NCBI GenBank assembly: GCA_019614645.1
Contig: JABWDB010000012.1
Coordinates: forward strand, 2,976,001-3,040,000
Origin: Stratiolaelaps scimitus
Taxonomy: Eukaryota; Arthropoda; Arachnida; Mesostigmata; Laelapidae
DNA length: 64,000 bases
Reading direction: 5' to 3'
The first letter of the stretch is position 1; each line of letters opens with the position of its first letter. Positions 23,965-35,988 of the stretch are shown here, one piece after another. A program made the position numbers and the translations under genes. The notes beneath the pieces were generated by a model. That model saw only the letters and a list, made by a program, of their open reading frames with translations. It was not told the origin of the DNA and made no database searches.

Positions 23965-25086
23965 CTGTGGTCCGGAGCTATGACCCTATTCGGAGTTCAT
24001 ACTACACAGGAATTAGCGCAACGCCCTTAGATTTACGAAGCTTTGGTTGCGTTGTCTGAGGGGTGGATTTTCAAGTAGGGGTGAGTCAGGGGAAAAACGC
24101 AAGCCGAATGGGATAAGGCACGTAATGGGAGACGGCTCAAACAGCGGTGGGGGTAGAGGTTGTCGACAAAGGTTGTTATCTTGCAGGGGCGGGTGAGTGT
24201 GTGTATGTAAAAATACAAGCGCAGTTCGTTCTCCATCTCGCCCGGCTCAAAAGTGAGCATCCAGAGATGTCCCGGAAGGCGACCTCGTGTGGACGTCCTC
24301 TCAATTGAAACGGCATCGTACATTGCGCATGCTAAAGGCAAGCACGGACTATCACCGAGGCTCTTTGAGGGAATTTTACTAGGCAAAACAAGACAAAGAG
24401 ATAAAGTAAAGATTAGCCACAACAATACATAGTATAATGTTAGTTGGTTTTGTGGTAGTAAGCACAGTAAGTATATATAGAATATATATATATATACGCA
24501 CGTGAAGTGCACGGGTAAATAATTGGGTGTATAACTTAATTAAAAGCTTCATAGAATAATGTCTTGATCAATCTGCTGGATTTGGCAGCTTCATCACCCT
24601 CTACTATGTTGATATGTGCACCACTTCATTAATTCAACTAAGGCAGACGTCTCAAACGAGAGGCAAATCACCGTTGGAAACTTACAGTCAAACCATAGAT
24701 TCGCTAAAAGGTTTTCTACTAAATATCATTCACCCCTCCCAACACGTCAGTCTCTGTCCCGAGCCACAATGTGCTCATACTGCACCGGACAGTACGAACA
24801 ATATAAATTGCTATAACGTTGCATAAGTTGACTTGCTGCTTGTTTTAGCTTAGCAACTTCAGTCATCAGACTCCCGCGATGACTTCATGTGGCCTGGCTT
24901 CGTCGCATTGGAGACCCTTCGAATTTTCAACGCCTTTTCTTCACTATACTCTGCATGGAATGTACGTATGCATCTGATGTTTTCTTTGCCATCGCTAAAT
25001 ATCTCTCTATTCGCTGCCTGTTGAATTTACGAACAGGAAAAACAAGTGCAGAATCGTCCGCTCCGGCTGAGATGACCGCTAATTAC

Positions 25087-25108
25087 GTTCAAGAACATGT
25101 TCTTGAAC
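25087..25108. promoter_or_regulatory. Perfect 22-bp palindrome resembling heat-shock and steroid-receptor elements
   Basis: The palindrome reads GTTCAAGAACA and its exact inverse TGTTCTTGAAC. It holds two TTCnnGAA units, the inverted pair recognised by heat-shock factor, separated by CATG. It also holds AGAACA directly joined to TGTTCT, the half-sites of steroid-receptor elements without the usual three-base gap. The symmetry is certain; the binding factor is a guess and no promoter is assigned nearby. Confidence 0.4.
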
Positions 25109-26610
25109 ATGCTTCGTCCTTTTCTGGTCACGGAGGCTTACAATGTCATTCTGTCCGGGAACATATAAATAAACTCGGTCCCCATTCGTGCCACGCATAA
25201 TCAAAGGGATAGCAGTGCAGAAATTCTGTTACCCTGCTATGAGACAAAAACAGCTGTCTCCTGTATGCGATGACGCATTTGGCATTTCGTGCGTCGTCGT
25301 TCACAGCACATTTCGATTTTAGCTTTTGGATCATTAAATGCATAGACATTTTTCTTACATCATCGTTTCTCTGAACGAGCTACCTATAATAATACTGAAC
25401 GTTTTACATGGCTGCCCTTCGTCCCGTGCCGGTCTCAAGGAGTTTCTATCATACAGCATCTACGCAGATCGGTGCAACGCGTATGTACAAGACAAGTTTA
25501 TGTAATAGGAGCTCATTTAATTGTACAATACTTCTAACAGATAATAACAACAACGAGCTTATCAAAGCACTAGAAATATCAACAGATAAATCAAAGGCGA
25601 TATATAGTGAGCTGGTGAGAGAAAAAAATATCTATATATATATATATAGAGAGGGTGGGGGGAGGGTCAAGTTCCAGCATTTGCGTTGGGTGCAACCTGT
25701 TGTAGCGTGTTTAGATATATTAGCAGATAGGTAGATGAAGGTTGCATACATATATGACCCGCTTGCAGCAGCGGGCAGCGCCACATGAGAGAATCGCCGC
25801 TTGTCACGGCATCTGGCATCTCTGCCGCGCGGTAACAACATCCGCAGCAGCAGGCAGGGCGAGCATTCGGGTCGGGCAGCCGTTAGCTGGTGGCAAATAC
25901 TTGCGCCTGGATAGGCTTAGGTTAGGCAGCAGACATCGATGGAGGATGCAGTGAGCGCGCTGGGGCGAATCCTTTCCCCTAGAGGCGAGTCGGAGAGGAG
26001 GGGTCGAATAAAGGACGGTTTCACAGCGGGATAGCGGCGCTAACAATATGAGGATTTTATGTGCGTCTCTGACGCCCATCCGGGCCGTCGCTAGCAGAGA
26101 GTCGTACCATCGTGAGGCCCGCCGCCGCCGCCGCCTAGATCCCCTTTCTCTGGATGGACTCCTTCTCGCATGCGGCGTAGGCTGGAGCAGGTGGTCAGGC
26201 AAGAGGCTTCGCTCCCGATGGAATTCAATGAGAAATGAGTATGCTACTGTTCGAAAATACGAAATGCCGCGATGTACACACAGCTGCGAATCTGAAACGG
26301 AATCTATATCAAATAATGAACAGGTCTGGACAAGGCTAGATGGACACTGCTGGCGGTATTGTACCATCTATTGGAGGGGAGGGGACGGTGAGAAGACGTC
26401 GACAGCACACTATACATAGTAAAGGTGCTGACGGATTGTGCAATCGTATGCACGGCTCTGTATCGCATGTACCTCATACCCGTAGCTGAGGAAGAAAAGC
26501 AAGCGATAAACAAAAATGTACAGTCAGAAGAATCCAAAAGATACTTCGTCTGTTTAAGACTACCCACAAACACAAACTCTCTTTCCCTCTCTGGCTGTAA
26601 CAGGCGCAAA

Positions 26611-26611
<1 letters not shown>

Positions 26612-26642
<31 letters not shown>
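26612..26642. repeat. (AT)n microsatellite
   Basis: A 31-base TA tract. Shorter ones lie at 3937-3957, 5806-5829, 6106-6123, 21337-21354, 24472-24496, 25631-25649 and 58063-58096. Confidence 0.93.
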
Positions 26643-26643
<1 letters not shown>

Positions 26644-27166
26644 CTTAACTAGCACAAGAGGATGCGATACGCTGTACGAGAACAGCAACATAAGCGAGCT
26701 AATGTCCCAAGTGCTCAAGCAGCTATATAAAAACAAACATCGTAGACAAGGTGACAGAAGATGGATACGCCAACACCTTTTTTCTTTTAGGTTTTTGTTC
26801 CAGCTGTTGGGTCCGTGCGTGTGTAGGATCCGAAGAAGCCATCGGTCGTTGTGCGAGGAACAGCTTGCTAGGCGTATGCTATGCACAGGAAGTAAGCCGT
26901 CATGAGGGATGCTCGTTGACAGCTCTTGTTACGCAGCAGTTTTTGTTGCATTTCACATTTATTCATCCATTCATTTTTGAGATTTATTTTCGGAACCGAC
27001 ATTTTATAATGGTTACGTTCTCGTAATAAACAATGTGATTAGAACTTTGGGCATAAAATATTATCGGCGCAAGAGTCGTAGATATGCATGATAATTATAC
27101 ACAACTGAACGTATAAAAGAATTTATGCACAATACAATATATTATTTATTGCACTTTTTAAAGTCA

Positions 27167-27600
27167 GCAAAGGCTGTCTGAGATCGTGCAGATTTCGTCT
27201 ATACTAAAGACCCCAAAATTATCAAAAAGGTCGACGATCGAGTCGACTTTTGTTAAAAATATCATGAAGGGCATCATTCTAAATGATCTTCCCTTTATGC
27301 AGGATCTTCGCTTTCTAGGCACTACCCCAAATATTGATTCCGTGATAAAATACAGGTATGAGGTGCAATTTGTGCACTATGGGTAGACCATAGGAGACAA
27401 GGTCGGCAGCGTAATGGCCTTAAGGCGTCGCATCGACGAAATAGCAGCATACCACTTTGGGATACGTTTACCCATACCCTTACCATCTTAGAGTACGCTC
27501 AATATTCAAGCCTAAATATTTAACAGATGGAACCACAAGCACCAGAACTCCGCCATCTGAGCTAGCCAAATCGACTTCATTGTTAGGTGAATGTCGTTCA
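27167..27600 (-). pseudogene. LINE reverse transcriptase, C-terminal (thumb) fragment
   Basis: Reading leftwards on the minus strand, the frame gives VPSVKYLGLNIERTLRW. After a stop and a frame change it gives KRIPKWYAAISSMRRLKAIT, and then IFGVVPRK and LFDNFGVFSIDEIC. These match the usual series after the catalytic palm of LINE reverse transcriptases: VKYLG...L.W, K....I..L..L......L..L, and the late ...L.I..IDEI block. There is a frameshift after RTLRW and an in-frame TAG in the next segment. The palm with its catalytic aspartates was not recognised upstream. It is a dead fragment. Confidence 0.8.
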
Positions 27601-29339
27601 CAAGTTGGAGAGACGATTACCGACTGTTACAAACTGTAAATTCACTCCGTCGACGGTATCCTGCGGAGTGGAAATTGTTCCGGCATTGCCCCAAAACATA
27701 CATGGGAATATAACTATTGTAGGGCATATTGTGCGACTTTATGGAATCGAAAATAGAATATACGCAAGATAGAAAATCATCCGTGTGTTGTTTGGTTATG
27801 AGAAATTGTTTACTACGCAGATGGAAAAAGACCTCATTCGCGAACCCCACTGCCCAGGCTCCCATGAGACGTCACTCGCTCACGTAGAATATCTCGTCCT
27901 GTAGCGGGTCCCATTTCAGTAAGTACAGTATTCCTTGCCTGCCAGATGCTTCTATTGCTGGATGCTTCATAGACTATAGGTTAGAATAGACACTAGATAT
28001 TTCAGTCGACCTCTTCCTTTTCTTCACACGAATATCGAACACACATTTATCATACGTGGCGAGTTATTTAACGCATTTTCAGTATTTGATGTATTGCACG
28101 CAAAGAGCCTTGGTCGAAAACCAAGCATGCCTTATTATGAAGATAAACTTTCCATTCGAATACGAACAGCACTTGTCAATCTATGGATATATGCATTTTC
28201 AACTGCGGTATCTCTCTCTCACTCTCGCTCTAGACGAGACTAAACAAATTATTGTATGTACTGATGGTCACGTAGATGCGTCTGGATATCAAGCTGTTGG
28301 TTGCCACTGGGGACGCAACTGAGCCCAGTTCTTAATTAAATCAAAATGTAGGTCAGTTTTTTACGCAACATGTTGGCATGTCAAATGCAAGGTTCTGCGA
28401 AGAACCCACGCACTGTGATGCGTTGATACGTCGCGGGCTGACTCAGTACTTTTCTGAACAGTGTTCTGTTGATAGGGTAAGCCTTTGATAATGCTAACAA
28501 CAAATACGGTTGCAAATGCTAGATGAAGGGCGGAAAATCCTCTGTCTCTATGTTCTCCATATTTCTGAGCCTGAAACACTGTGAAGTATTACGACGCCAC
28601 TGAGATAGGCGTAACTGTATTCAGATACAGCATAACTAGACGCCGTGTAGTTACTAGACGACACTAAAAATAGTCTCTGTCATGGACAGTATGTGTTTGT
28701 AAAGCACAGTAGAGAGAGGCAACCGCTCCCGCCCATTGGTTGGCGTGCGTCTGATATTATAGAATCGGTTTTTTTTAAGAAGGAACTCAACAGCGAATAT
28801 GATACGCAGGTCATGTACAGGTTCAAACAGGAATATGGGGTGTGTACTTTTTCAACATGTCATCCGCGTCAATTCTCTACGTCCAGTAGGCCTGCGTCTG
28901 GGTGAATTCGATAATGTATTTTACGGATTTCAGGTAACAGTTCAGTCTTGAGTTAGCTCGTTAGGTTCCATGTCTGAAGTATACTTCTTCTTCTTGCTCG
29001 AGCCATTAGCATGCTGAGGCTAATAACAGACCCAATTACAGACATAAAATCAAATGTACGAAGCGACAGGTTGGACGCTCCTCTGTTCGCCCTGGGTCCA
29101 ATTAGCAAAAGTAACCCCACCTCGCAGACCATTCCAAGTAGAAGCTGAATAATAATGATAATCATAATGTTGATAGAATTTAGCAGTCCGAAGTCAAGTA
29201 AAAGTTAGTAAGACTAAGAGGAAATATACAGAGAAGTAGTGTATTTAGTGAAAAGTGCGGCAAAGTTGATACAGTCAGAAGGACTTTTAACGGCTACCTG
29301 CTCACTGTGTTCAGCAATACTCGTACACTGATAGCCATG

Positions 29340-29609
29340 CATGAGCGGACACTGATAGCCGTGCTTGTGTTTGGAGCTACTGCTGTTCATGGCAATATGG
29401 CTAACTTTAAATCGCGTAAAGTATCCTTAAATGGTACTCAAGTCGATGTTCAAGTTCATGCTCCCCTTCCACCGTCAAGATTATCGTCTGGTTTCGGAGC
29501 CCTTCATTCATATTGTATCAAGAACTTGGTTGTAGACATCAGACCACTTTCGCGTAACCACTTTCGCGTTTCCTGTTCGCAACCAAGCGTTTGGCGTAGC
29601 TGGTCATGA
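29340..29609 (+). other. Weak candidate: open frame with a signal-peptide-like start
   Basis: From an ATG at 29340 the frame begins MHERTLIAVLVFGATAVHGN. It has a short charged start, a hydrophobic core and a small-residue end, as in a signal peptide. The frame then continues 70 codons to a stop at 29607. The start lies beside a short direct repeat (CACTGATAGCC, twice within 40 bases). There is no recognised domain, and a frame of this length is expected by chance. Confidence 0.15.
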
Positions 29610-31769
29610 AATTATTATATTTATACCAATATGTTTGTTTCTTGGGATATCGGAAGGTTTCCCTTTGGTGCTGTCAATGCCAGAACAGCGGAATATACAG
29701 AAATTACTTAATTCAATTGTCTGTATTATTCCCATGTTGTGCTTCAACTTTCTATTTGCTGTGAAATTTCGTGGAACAAAAACCCACTTGGGTTCCTGCA
29801 ATTGCTATCCGTCGCTACCACTCCCCGTATTTCTTCATGCCAACCCACATCCCTATTGCTCAAGCCACAAATTATGATACCTAGAAACCTGTGACTCGAA
29901 ATGTCGCTGCCGTCTCGTCTGCGTCCTTGGTAGGATCCTGAGCGTTCGAAATTTGTCGAATCGACTACTGAAGTGGTACATGAGTGGAACAAGAAGCAAA
30001 GAGTATGGCAAATCACTCACCCGGGTGGGGGGGGGCAGAAAAGCTCCGGCCCCGGGGGTTGGCCCGACTTACGAATGCGTGCCACATCTCGTCTGTTTGC
30101 TTTGCGGGTGCTCAAGCATGAACAAGCGCTTAGTCCTATAACAGCCTGTAAGCAGAACGCTACAAGGAATCTACCTTGAAGGGGATTATTCGTGGTCGTT
30201 GATTCATTCGGCTGACTGTAGTCCATTGGCCGACTGTGCTGCTATCGCACCGGGGCACTTACAGCTGCTTCGACTGGCCCCGCGTTCCTACCCGATCCCT
30301 CTCGCACACCTCAACTCCTTGACTATTCTCGGTGTGGGAGCCGCCACAGCAGTCGGCCGCTGCTGCCACGAGCCTTGGAGTATCGCTAGCAGGGCTGAAC
30401 GGAGTTACAGACGGAGTGACTGAGTCAGCCCGTATCATCTGCTGCTCCTGCGAGAGTGTGGAGCACTCGCGAAGTGAGCCTGGACACTACCGTAGCCGGT
30501 GGTTAGTTGTGGTGGCTTCTCACTCGGCATCGCTCGGCAACAGTCAACACCGACGGAGGGCAAGCCTTCTCCCAACACAGCGTTAGTGTTTATTAAGTCG
30601 GTCTCCTGCTATCGTACTTCCGTACGAGGGAGTAGGAACGCTGCTGGTCATCAACGACTTTTCCCTGGGAATCTCTGCCGCCGTTTGCGGAGACACGCGC
30701 CAGCTGGACTACGCAGTACCCGATGGACCGAGTTGATTTGCATACGTAGAACATGTGAAAAACAAATGGTTCATGGAGACAGACAGCGAATGAAGCATAG
30801 CAAATTACAAGGAAGCCGCTTACACCTGCTCAGATCTTATAGGCTCTCGTGGCAGATGACAAATAAGTCGAATCTGCCGAACAAGCCGAACAAGACAATT
30901 TTTGGTAGTTTTTTTTTTTGGAAATCTTGAGCGAATTTCCCAAATACATGGACTTCGAAGCTAACCGACAAGATCAACAACATCCCCCCGGCTGCAAAAA
31001 AATTGGTTTATCCACAAAGTCACAGTATGCTCGCTTTGGTTCTCTTCCCAAAAAGTCCATCAGAGAATAACGTTAGCCGATAGATAGAACGTTGCGATGC
31101 GTAGATTCTGGGGTCCTGTACTTTGGTCTCTGGCATTTCCTTACGTTCTCTCGACCGCCCCATCGGACGACTTTACCCCGCAAGCCTAGCCGGCTTGCCA
31201 CGTTGTCTATGCAAATGACCGAAGAACTTTGATTATCACTTGGTAACGTTGAAGCTAGCTCGGCTAGACTAGCAAGGGCAACGCACATCTCTCCGTTCGT
31301 CCTCTTCGCTTTGAAGAGCGGACGGCCTCGAGCCTCGCCGCTATCCTAGCACAAAAGCTTCCGCTGCTTAGATAGGCCAAACAGTCATTGCCCGAGGCTA
31401 TCGAGAGAAAGTTTTTGTTGATGTATACTTTTTCTTCAGCTTCAGCAAACGCTACAGTAATAAGGGTAGCAGCAACAGCAGAAGCGTAGTGGCTTCGCAT
31501 AAAGATTTATCATATCTCTCCCCTCCAACGTCCCTTGCCTGGCCTATGTCTGTGTCTGTGTGTGTGTGTATGTAAGATGTGGAAGCTTATGGAGTGACCC
31601 TTTTTTTCATCAACCAGGGCCTGGGCCGTATAGCCATCTCGAGTCATCGTTACGTGCGATGCGATGAAACCCTTCGATTAGGTTCGGTGCAGGTACATTT
31701 TGAGCCGCTTCGAGGCCGCTCGCTCATTACGAGTACTTTGTCCAAGAGGAAGAGGCAATGCCAGGCCTA

Positions 31770-31797
31770 CCCAACCAAACCCAACCCAAACTAACCC
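31770..31797 (-). other. G-quadruplex motif, telomere-like wording
   Basis: The plus strand has four CCC runs at 31770, 31780, 31785 and 31795 in the context CCCAACC...CTAACCCT. The minus strand thus has four GGG runs with loops of 7, 2 and 7 bases, within the standard quadruplex rule. The wording recalls GGGTTAG-type repeats but is too irregular to be telomeric. Confidence 0.6.
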
Positions 31798-33329
31798 TAC
31801 AAAGGAAACGTTTAATATCGAGTTCGTCATTTTGTTCCGCCCAGCACATACATACCTACAGGCGAAGAGTCCAAGCTTGGCTCGTTGACAAAAACCCGTA
31901 TCACAGCATCTCACGATGCTACGCATAATATTAACAGGGTGTTCGGAAAGTTCCGCAACCCAAGGGGAGGCTAGCTAAGGTTTCGAACCGTTCGGAAGGT
32001 GACCTTCTCCGCAATTTTCTCTTTCTATTTTTTGTGTCAATACATATACAGATAGTACCCTGTATATGGAAGGACAACAGAGACAGAAACATCTACTAAT
32101 GGTCATGTCAGAGTGCGTAAAAATTTCGTAAACATTTCGAAGAGCTAATGGAGTCATAAGTGAATTTCGCCCTTCTCTAAGATTCAATTTTCTGAATTTC
32201 TCTCTCCATTTTTCTTTTGTCAAAAATACACGCTTGTTTTCATCTAGATATGCATACACAGAAAAAAGGAATGAATAAAAATCTGACCAAGTACGCCCGA
32301 AGGGTTTGCGCCACGTCTTGGTCCACTTACCCGTTCGCCTAATTTCACATGTTATAATATTAGCAAGATCAATATCATAAGTTATTAACGATGAGTCACG
32401 TTGCCATACGATGCTCACGTGACTTCCTTTGATGCTGTATTAGTCTAAGTCAGCGGAATATAAAAGACACCAACATTATAATTACTAGAGTTGCCACCAC
32501 CACTCCAGAAGCAAACGTATTATCATCGGCCATTAGCATTTCTATCATTTTGTCAAAACTGGTCGAATGCAATTCGTTGATAATGCATCGTCTAACAGTG
32601 ACTTAACAAGCGCGTGGTTGTGTCATTAATACGGTTTTTGAACGAACAAACATCAGCACGTCACGGACCGTGATAACGGCAATGCTTTTGACTGTTGTCC
32701 AAAATCAATGGCGTCGATCTAAAAGCAAATATCAAACCTCGGAGACTCGCGCTAGCTGGGTCATGTTTGCGAAACCTTAGTTTGCATACACAGGTTCATT
32801 ACCTCTAAAGCAAGCATTTGGCTGGTGATGCGATCAGCGGCTACAAATGCCAAACCACACAAGTACAAATGTGTGTTTTCCGCCCAGGTATCAGTTTAAA
32901 TGGCAAGTGCTTGCAGGCAGAGATGACCATATCGAACTCGGCAGACGTTGCGGAATTAGTCTTGACTTTTAGAGCGTGGAGCGCGTGGATGAACCACGAC
33001 GCTTGTCCTGAGCAGGATAGTTCATGGATGAGCACAAAGAGCGAAATACTCCACCCACATCTTGAATCAAGCCCGATGAAAGGGCCTTTTGATAGGGGGC
33101 CCAAAGTAATATTACCTGACTTGAATGTTCCAATTTATAGCCACGTTGCTAGTGAGCGTGGTGCATCCACGTCCCGGTCACCATTTCCTGTAAACCAAGG
33201 CCAACATCTAACTATGATGTTCGCCACCGCATTGGAGTCACCGCTGCTGAGAAAGTCACACCTATGGCCGTCGTTTTCTTCATTAGAAATTTAAAACGTT
33301 TGATCTTATCCGGATATACCTACGTTGCC

Positions 33330-33890
33330 TGCTAACATCAAGATTGCTCATGTTAATGAGCATAGCTTGTGAGTCAGGGCAAATTGGAACATTTAGAGTT
33401 ATTGTCACTTGGATGTGGCCTTGATGTCATATGTGCGTCCGAAATATTCTTTTCTCGCCCCGATATTATAGTTCAAAATTTGTCAAACTAGCCACTCGTT
33501 GACAGGAAAGCGGAAATTTGATGATGGTGTCTTATTCTTTATGCAAAATTCGTTTCACTTGAAGCCACTCTTGATCTTGACGGTTTTTACTCCAACAACA
33601 GATTTCAAATACAAGACCTTACTGAATTACTTCATGAAACCTTAGTGGAAATCACTGGGATGGTCACTGACCTTGGTGATAACAATGTACATACCATAAT
33701 AACTGACTTAATCTCAAACGAATATTGTCTATCATCCTTTACATCTAATGGACTTCTCCCAATTGTCGATGGAGTTACCCAAATTGATTCAGTCACTTGC
33801 CTTGACCACATCTTCGTTACCCTTGGATATCCAATTATCAAAGCTCAATTCAGAATAATTGAGACAAATGGCTTTCACTTGCATTGTTAA
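33330..33890 (+). pseudogene. LINE apurinic-type endonuclease relic
   Basis: Scattered over several frames are the landmarks of the endonuclease domain that opens LINE ORF2. NIKIAHVNEHSL (from 33334) resembles the N-terminal K.AH.NVRSL block, and LDVICASEIFF matches the D(V)I..SET block. FFMQNSFHLKPL matches the GGV..Y....F block. The last open part has SNEYCLSSFTSNGLLPIVDGVTQ and CLDHIFV, the familiar (T)..IDHIFV block, then IIETN before the stop. The usual SDH that ends the domain is not preserved. Stops and shifts show it is dead. No reverse transcriptase follows. Confidence 0.75.
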
Positions 33891-33925
33891 CAATTTATTC
33901 AAACATACAATAATTAGGAATTATT

Positions 33926-33955
33926 GGGGGGTGGGGGGGTAGTTGGGGACCCGGG
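33926..33955 (+). other. G-rich quadruplex-forming tract
   Basis: Runs of 6, 7, 4 and 3 G are separated by short loops (T, TAGTT, ACCC). The tract lies just after the LINE endonuclease relic. Confidence 0.65.
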
Positions 33956-34326
33956 CCGAGGCCGTCCTTGTGCCGAGGAAGGCAATGGGATTGCCTCCAA
34001 AGTTCGCCACCGACCGCGGTGGGTGAATAATAGTTCACTATTCTTCCCACGTGAGTGTTCTTTCTCACGCGCGATAATATATGTCTATGGATAGTAACAA
34101 TATTTCTATCCATATGTATAAAGACAGACACGTGTCAATGCGACCGTTGTTCTTTACACGAATGCTAGGCGGTGAAAAGTGACATCTGACCAACTTTGCT
34201 TGCAAAACCAATTGGTATTCTGCACTGAAATTGTGTGGTGATAATATGGGTTTACCGTTAAAAATTTCTAAGCTCTATTTTTCTGCGAATAAGTCTCCAC
34301 AGACAATTTGGGTTGGTGTAAGTGTA

Positions 34327-34352
34327 TTAGGAGTGGAAATATGTTTTGTCGC
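34327..34352 (+). repeat. Left inverted repeat of the mariner
   Basis: This 26-base arm pairs with 35220-35245 with 25 identities. A further stretch of weaker similarity reaches out to 34308. Confidence 0.9.
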
Positions 34353-34429
34353 ATTTTTGGTCGTTCAAACTTTGCCAAACTGTGGGAGAGAGATGCGATG
34401 CGTAGCGGGCAAACGAGTTGTTGATTGTT

Positions 34430-35160
34430 GTTATTGGAGACTTTTCGAACACATTCATTCCGAAAAAGGATCCACATCGGCAGTTCAAAAACGTTTTCTT
34501 GAAGAAATAAAATGTCGCTGTTGCGTGACGATTTTCGCGCTCAAGTTCAAACTTGGAGATACGGCTGAAAACACTGCTGCCGATTTGTGTGAGGTCTTTG
34601 GACCATCGGGTGTCTCAGTTAGGACGGTTGAGAGGTGGTTCAAAAAATTTCGTGTCTGTGACCTCAAGCCGGGAAGACCCACTGAGATTGACAATGACAG
34701 GGTGGAGTGCGAATTGGACAGGAATCCGGCAATGAGCACTGGAGTGCTGGCTAAGTAGATGGCGCGAAATGGGACGAATTTACAAGCTTGGAAAGTGGAT
34801 CCCCTATGCTCTCTCGATTCCTCAAAAAACCTCCGCATGGCGGTGTGCTTCTCCTTCCTTCTCCAGCGTCACTCCCTGTGCGATTTTTTGGATCGCATTG
34901 TGACAGGTGCTGAGAAGTGAGTCCAATACGACAATGAGACCTAGCAACATCACTGGGGTTCCAAAGAAAAGGCACAGACAAAGCGGAAAACAAATTTAAA
35001 AAAAAGCTTTTGTGCGTCTGGTGGTCCAGCAAGAGAGTCGTGCATCGTGAGTTCTTGGAACCTGGTCAGGCAGTCACTACAGACGTTTGCTCGGCTTAGC
35101 TGGAGCGCGTGCAGGGTGATTTGCAGCAGAAGCCGTGTAGCTTTCGAAGGATTACTATTA
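34430..35160 (+). pseudogene. Mariner transposase, broken and C-terminally deleted
   Basis: The open frame from 34231 to 34758 carries the helix-turn-helix region: KFKLGDTAENTAADL, VFGPSGVSVRTVERWFKKFR and the GRP(T/S) linker. The stop at 34756 ends this part. Homology continues in other frames: KLGKWIPYALS, then FLDRIVTGAEK followed by TGA where mariners have Trp, then QYDNET. REFLEPGQAVTTDV and GDLQQKP come last. LDRIVTG.EK contains the first catalytic Asp. The later YSPDLAPSDYHLF block is missing because the sequence jumps to the right terminal region. At least two stops and one frameshift make it inactive. Confidence 0.87.
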
Positions 35161-35219
35161 TTGTTAAATGAAGTTTTGTGGAAGTAAAGTTATGAAAATT
35201 TTTGTTTTCCCTTAGGATA

Positions 35220-35245
35220 GCGACAAAACATATTTCCACCCCTAA
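35220..35245 (-). repeat. Right inverted repeat of the mariner
   Basis: This is the inverse of 34327-34352 with one mismatch. It lies about 60 bases after the last recognisable transposase codons. Confidence 0.9.
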
Positions 35246-35988
35246 AATTACTAATAGGCCTGCCAAAGGTTCTGTCCCTTTATAAACCACCTTTATAAGC
35301 ATAGAAATTATAATAAGTCTTTATAAGCGTAAACTGATCCTTCTTGTTATGGTATGATGTCTCTCTGCACATTTCTTTCTAAACAACTTAAGAAATGTCT
35401 TAAGCCATAACTTACTAGCCTGTTATCGAATATTATTTTTCAATTTCAAATTTAATTTAAAAAATACCTGTTTTAACAAAGGGGGGATGGTATACATTTG
35501 GTTTACAAACATTTGTTAGTGTATGGAAGAAGACATATTGCTGATTCTTTCTCAGCGCAGTTATGAAAGGAAGGTAACGTACACACTCTGTATGCGTCAT
35601 GAATACTGCGTGTTTACATCCACAAGGCTTTCTACAGACACCCTGTTGACCACAGTAGTCGTTTACGCACGGGGAGCGGACAGGGGTTCTAGGGAGGAAG
35701 TCTGGGGAGGAATGAGGGTAGCGGCTGAGAGTCAGCTCACCAAGTCATGTCCGTACGGCGCGGAGGATGTGTGATACTCGTGGCTGGGCTGGTACACATC
35801 TCACCACCCCCTTACTAAAGGAATGCGCTAAGCGATACCCGCTAAGGGCAGTGCTGTTGAACATCGTCATCAGTTTCAGAAAGGAGGGTCTTTACGGGGA
35901 GGAACACCCCCTTAAAGAAAAGAATAAGATAAAACCCGTGGATTTCATATGGAGAAAGTTACTTTTCAGTAAGATTCTGCAATATTAA

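Larger units (their letters stand above)
22975..27166. other. No recognised gene
   Basis: This holds the 22-bp palindrome at 25087-25108 and several AT tracts. The GC-rich island 25.7-26.4 kb has a CCGCCGCCGCCGCC run near 26120 and a 187-codon minus-strand frame without motif. Nothing else is seen. Confidence 0.6.
27601..33329. other. No recognised gene between two LINE relics
   Basis: Contents are the weak signal-peptide frame at 29.3 kb, a G-rich patch near 30020-30060, a GC-richer stretch 30.2-30.7 kb, and the quadruplex motif at 31770. GGGTGTTCGGAAAGTTCC at 31938-31955 resembles the outer end of some DNA transposons, but no inverse partner was found. A lysine-rich minus-strand frame (31975-32418) contains a donor-like ACGG|GTAAGT and has no motif. 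Confidence 0.5.
34308..35270 (+). mobile_element. Internally deleted mariner element
   Basis: Inverted repeats of 26 bases lie at 34327-34352 and 35220-35245; they differ at one base (TTAGGAGTGG against TTAGGGGTGG at their outer ends). The left end probably starts at TTGGGTTGG (34308), a typical mariner opening. The right end near 35270 (CCTTTGGC on the minus strand) is less exact. At about 960 bases it is shorter than the roughly 1.3 kb of full mariners. The loss matches a missing C-terminal part of the transposase. Confidence 0.88.

Noticed and set aside
25804..26367. 187-codon minus-strand open frame
   Set aside because: It lies in a GC-rich island with CCG repeats, is Arg/Ser/Leu-rich, has no motif, and is within chance length.
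31938..31955. GGGTGTTCGGAAAGTTCC, like a DNA-transposon end
   Set aside because: No inverse copy and no target duplication found within the window.
32459..32466. TATAAAAG promoter-like site
   Set aside because: No initiator at the right distance and no exon nearby. Such octamers are expected several times in AT-rich DNA.
32818..33294. 158-codon plus-strand frame before the LINE endonuclease relic
   Set aside because: I looked for LINE ORF1 features (zinc knuckles, coiled coil) and saw none. No other family match.
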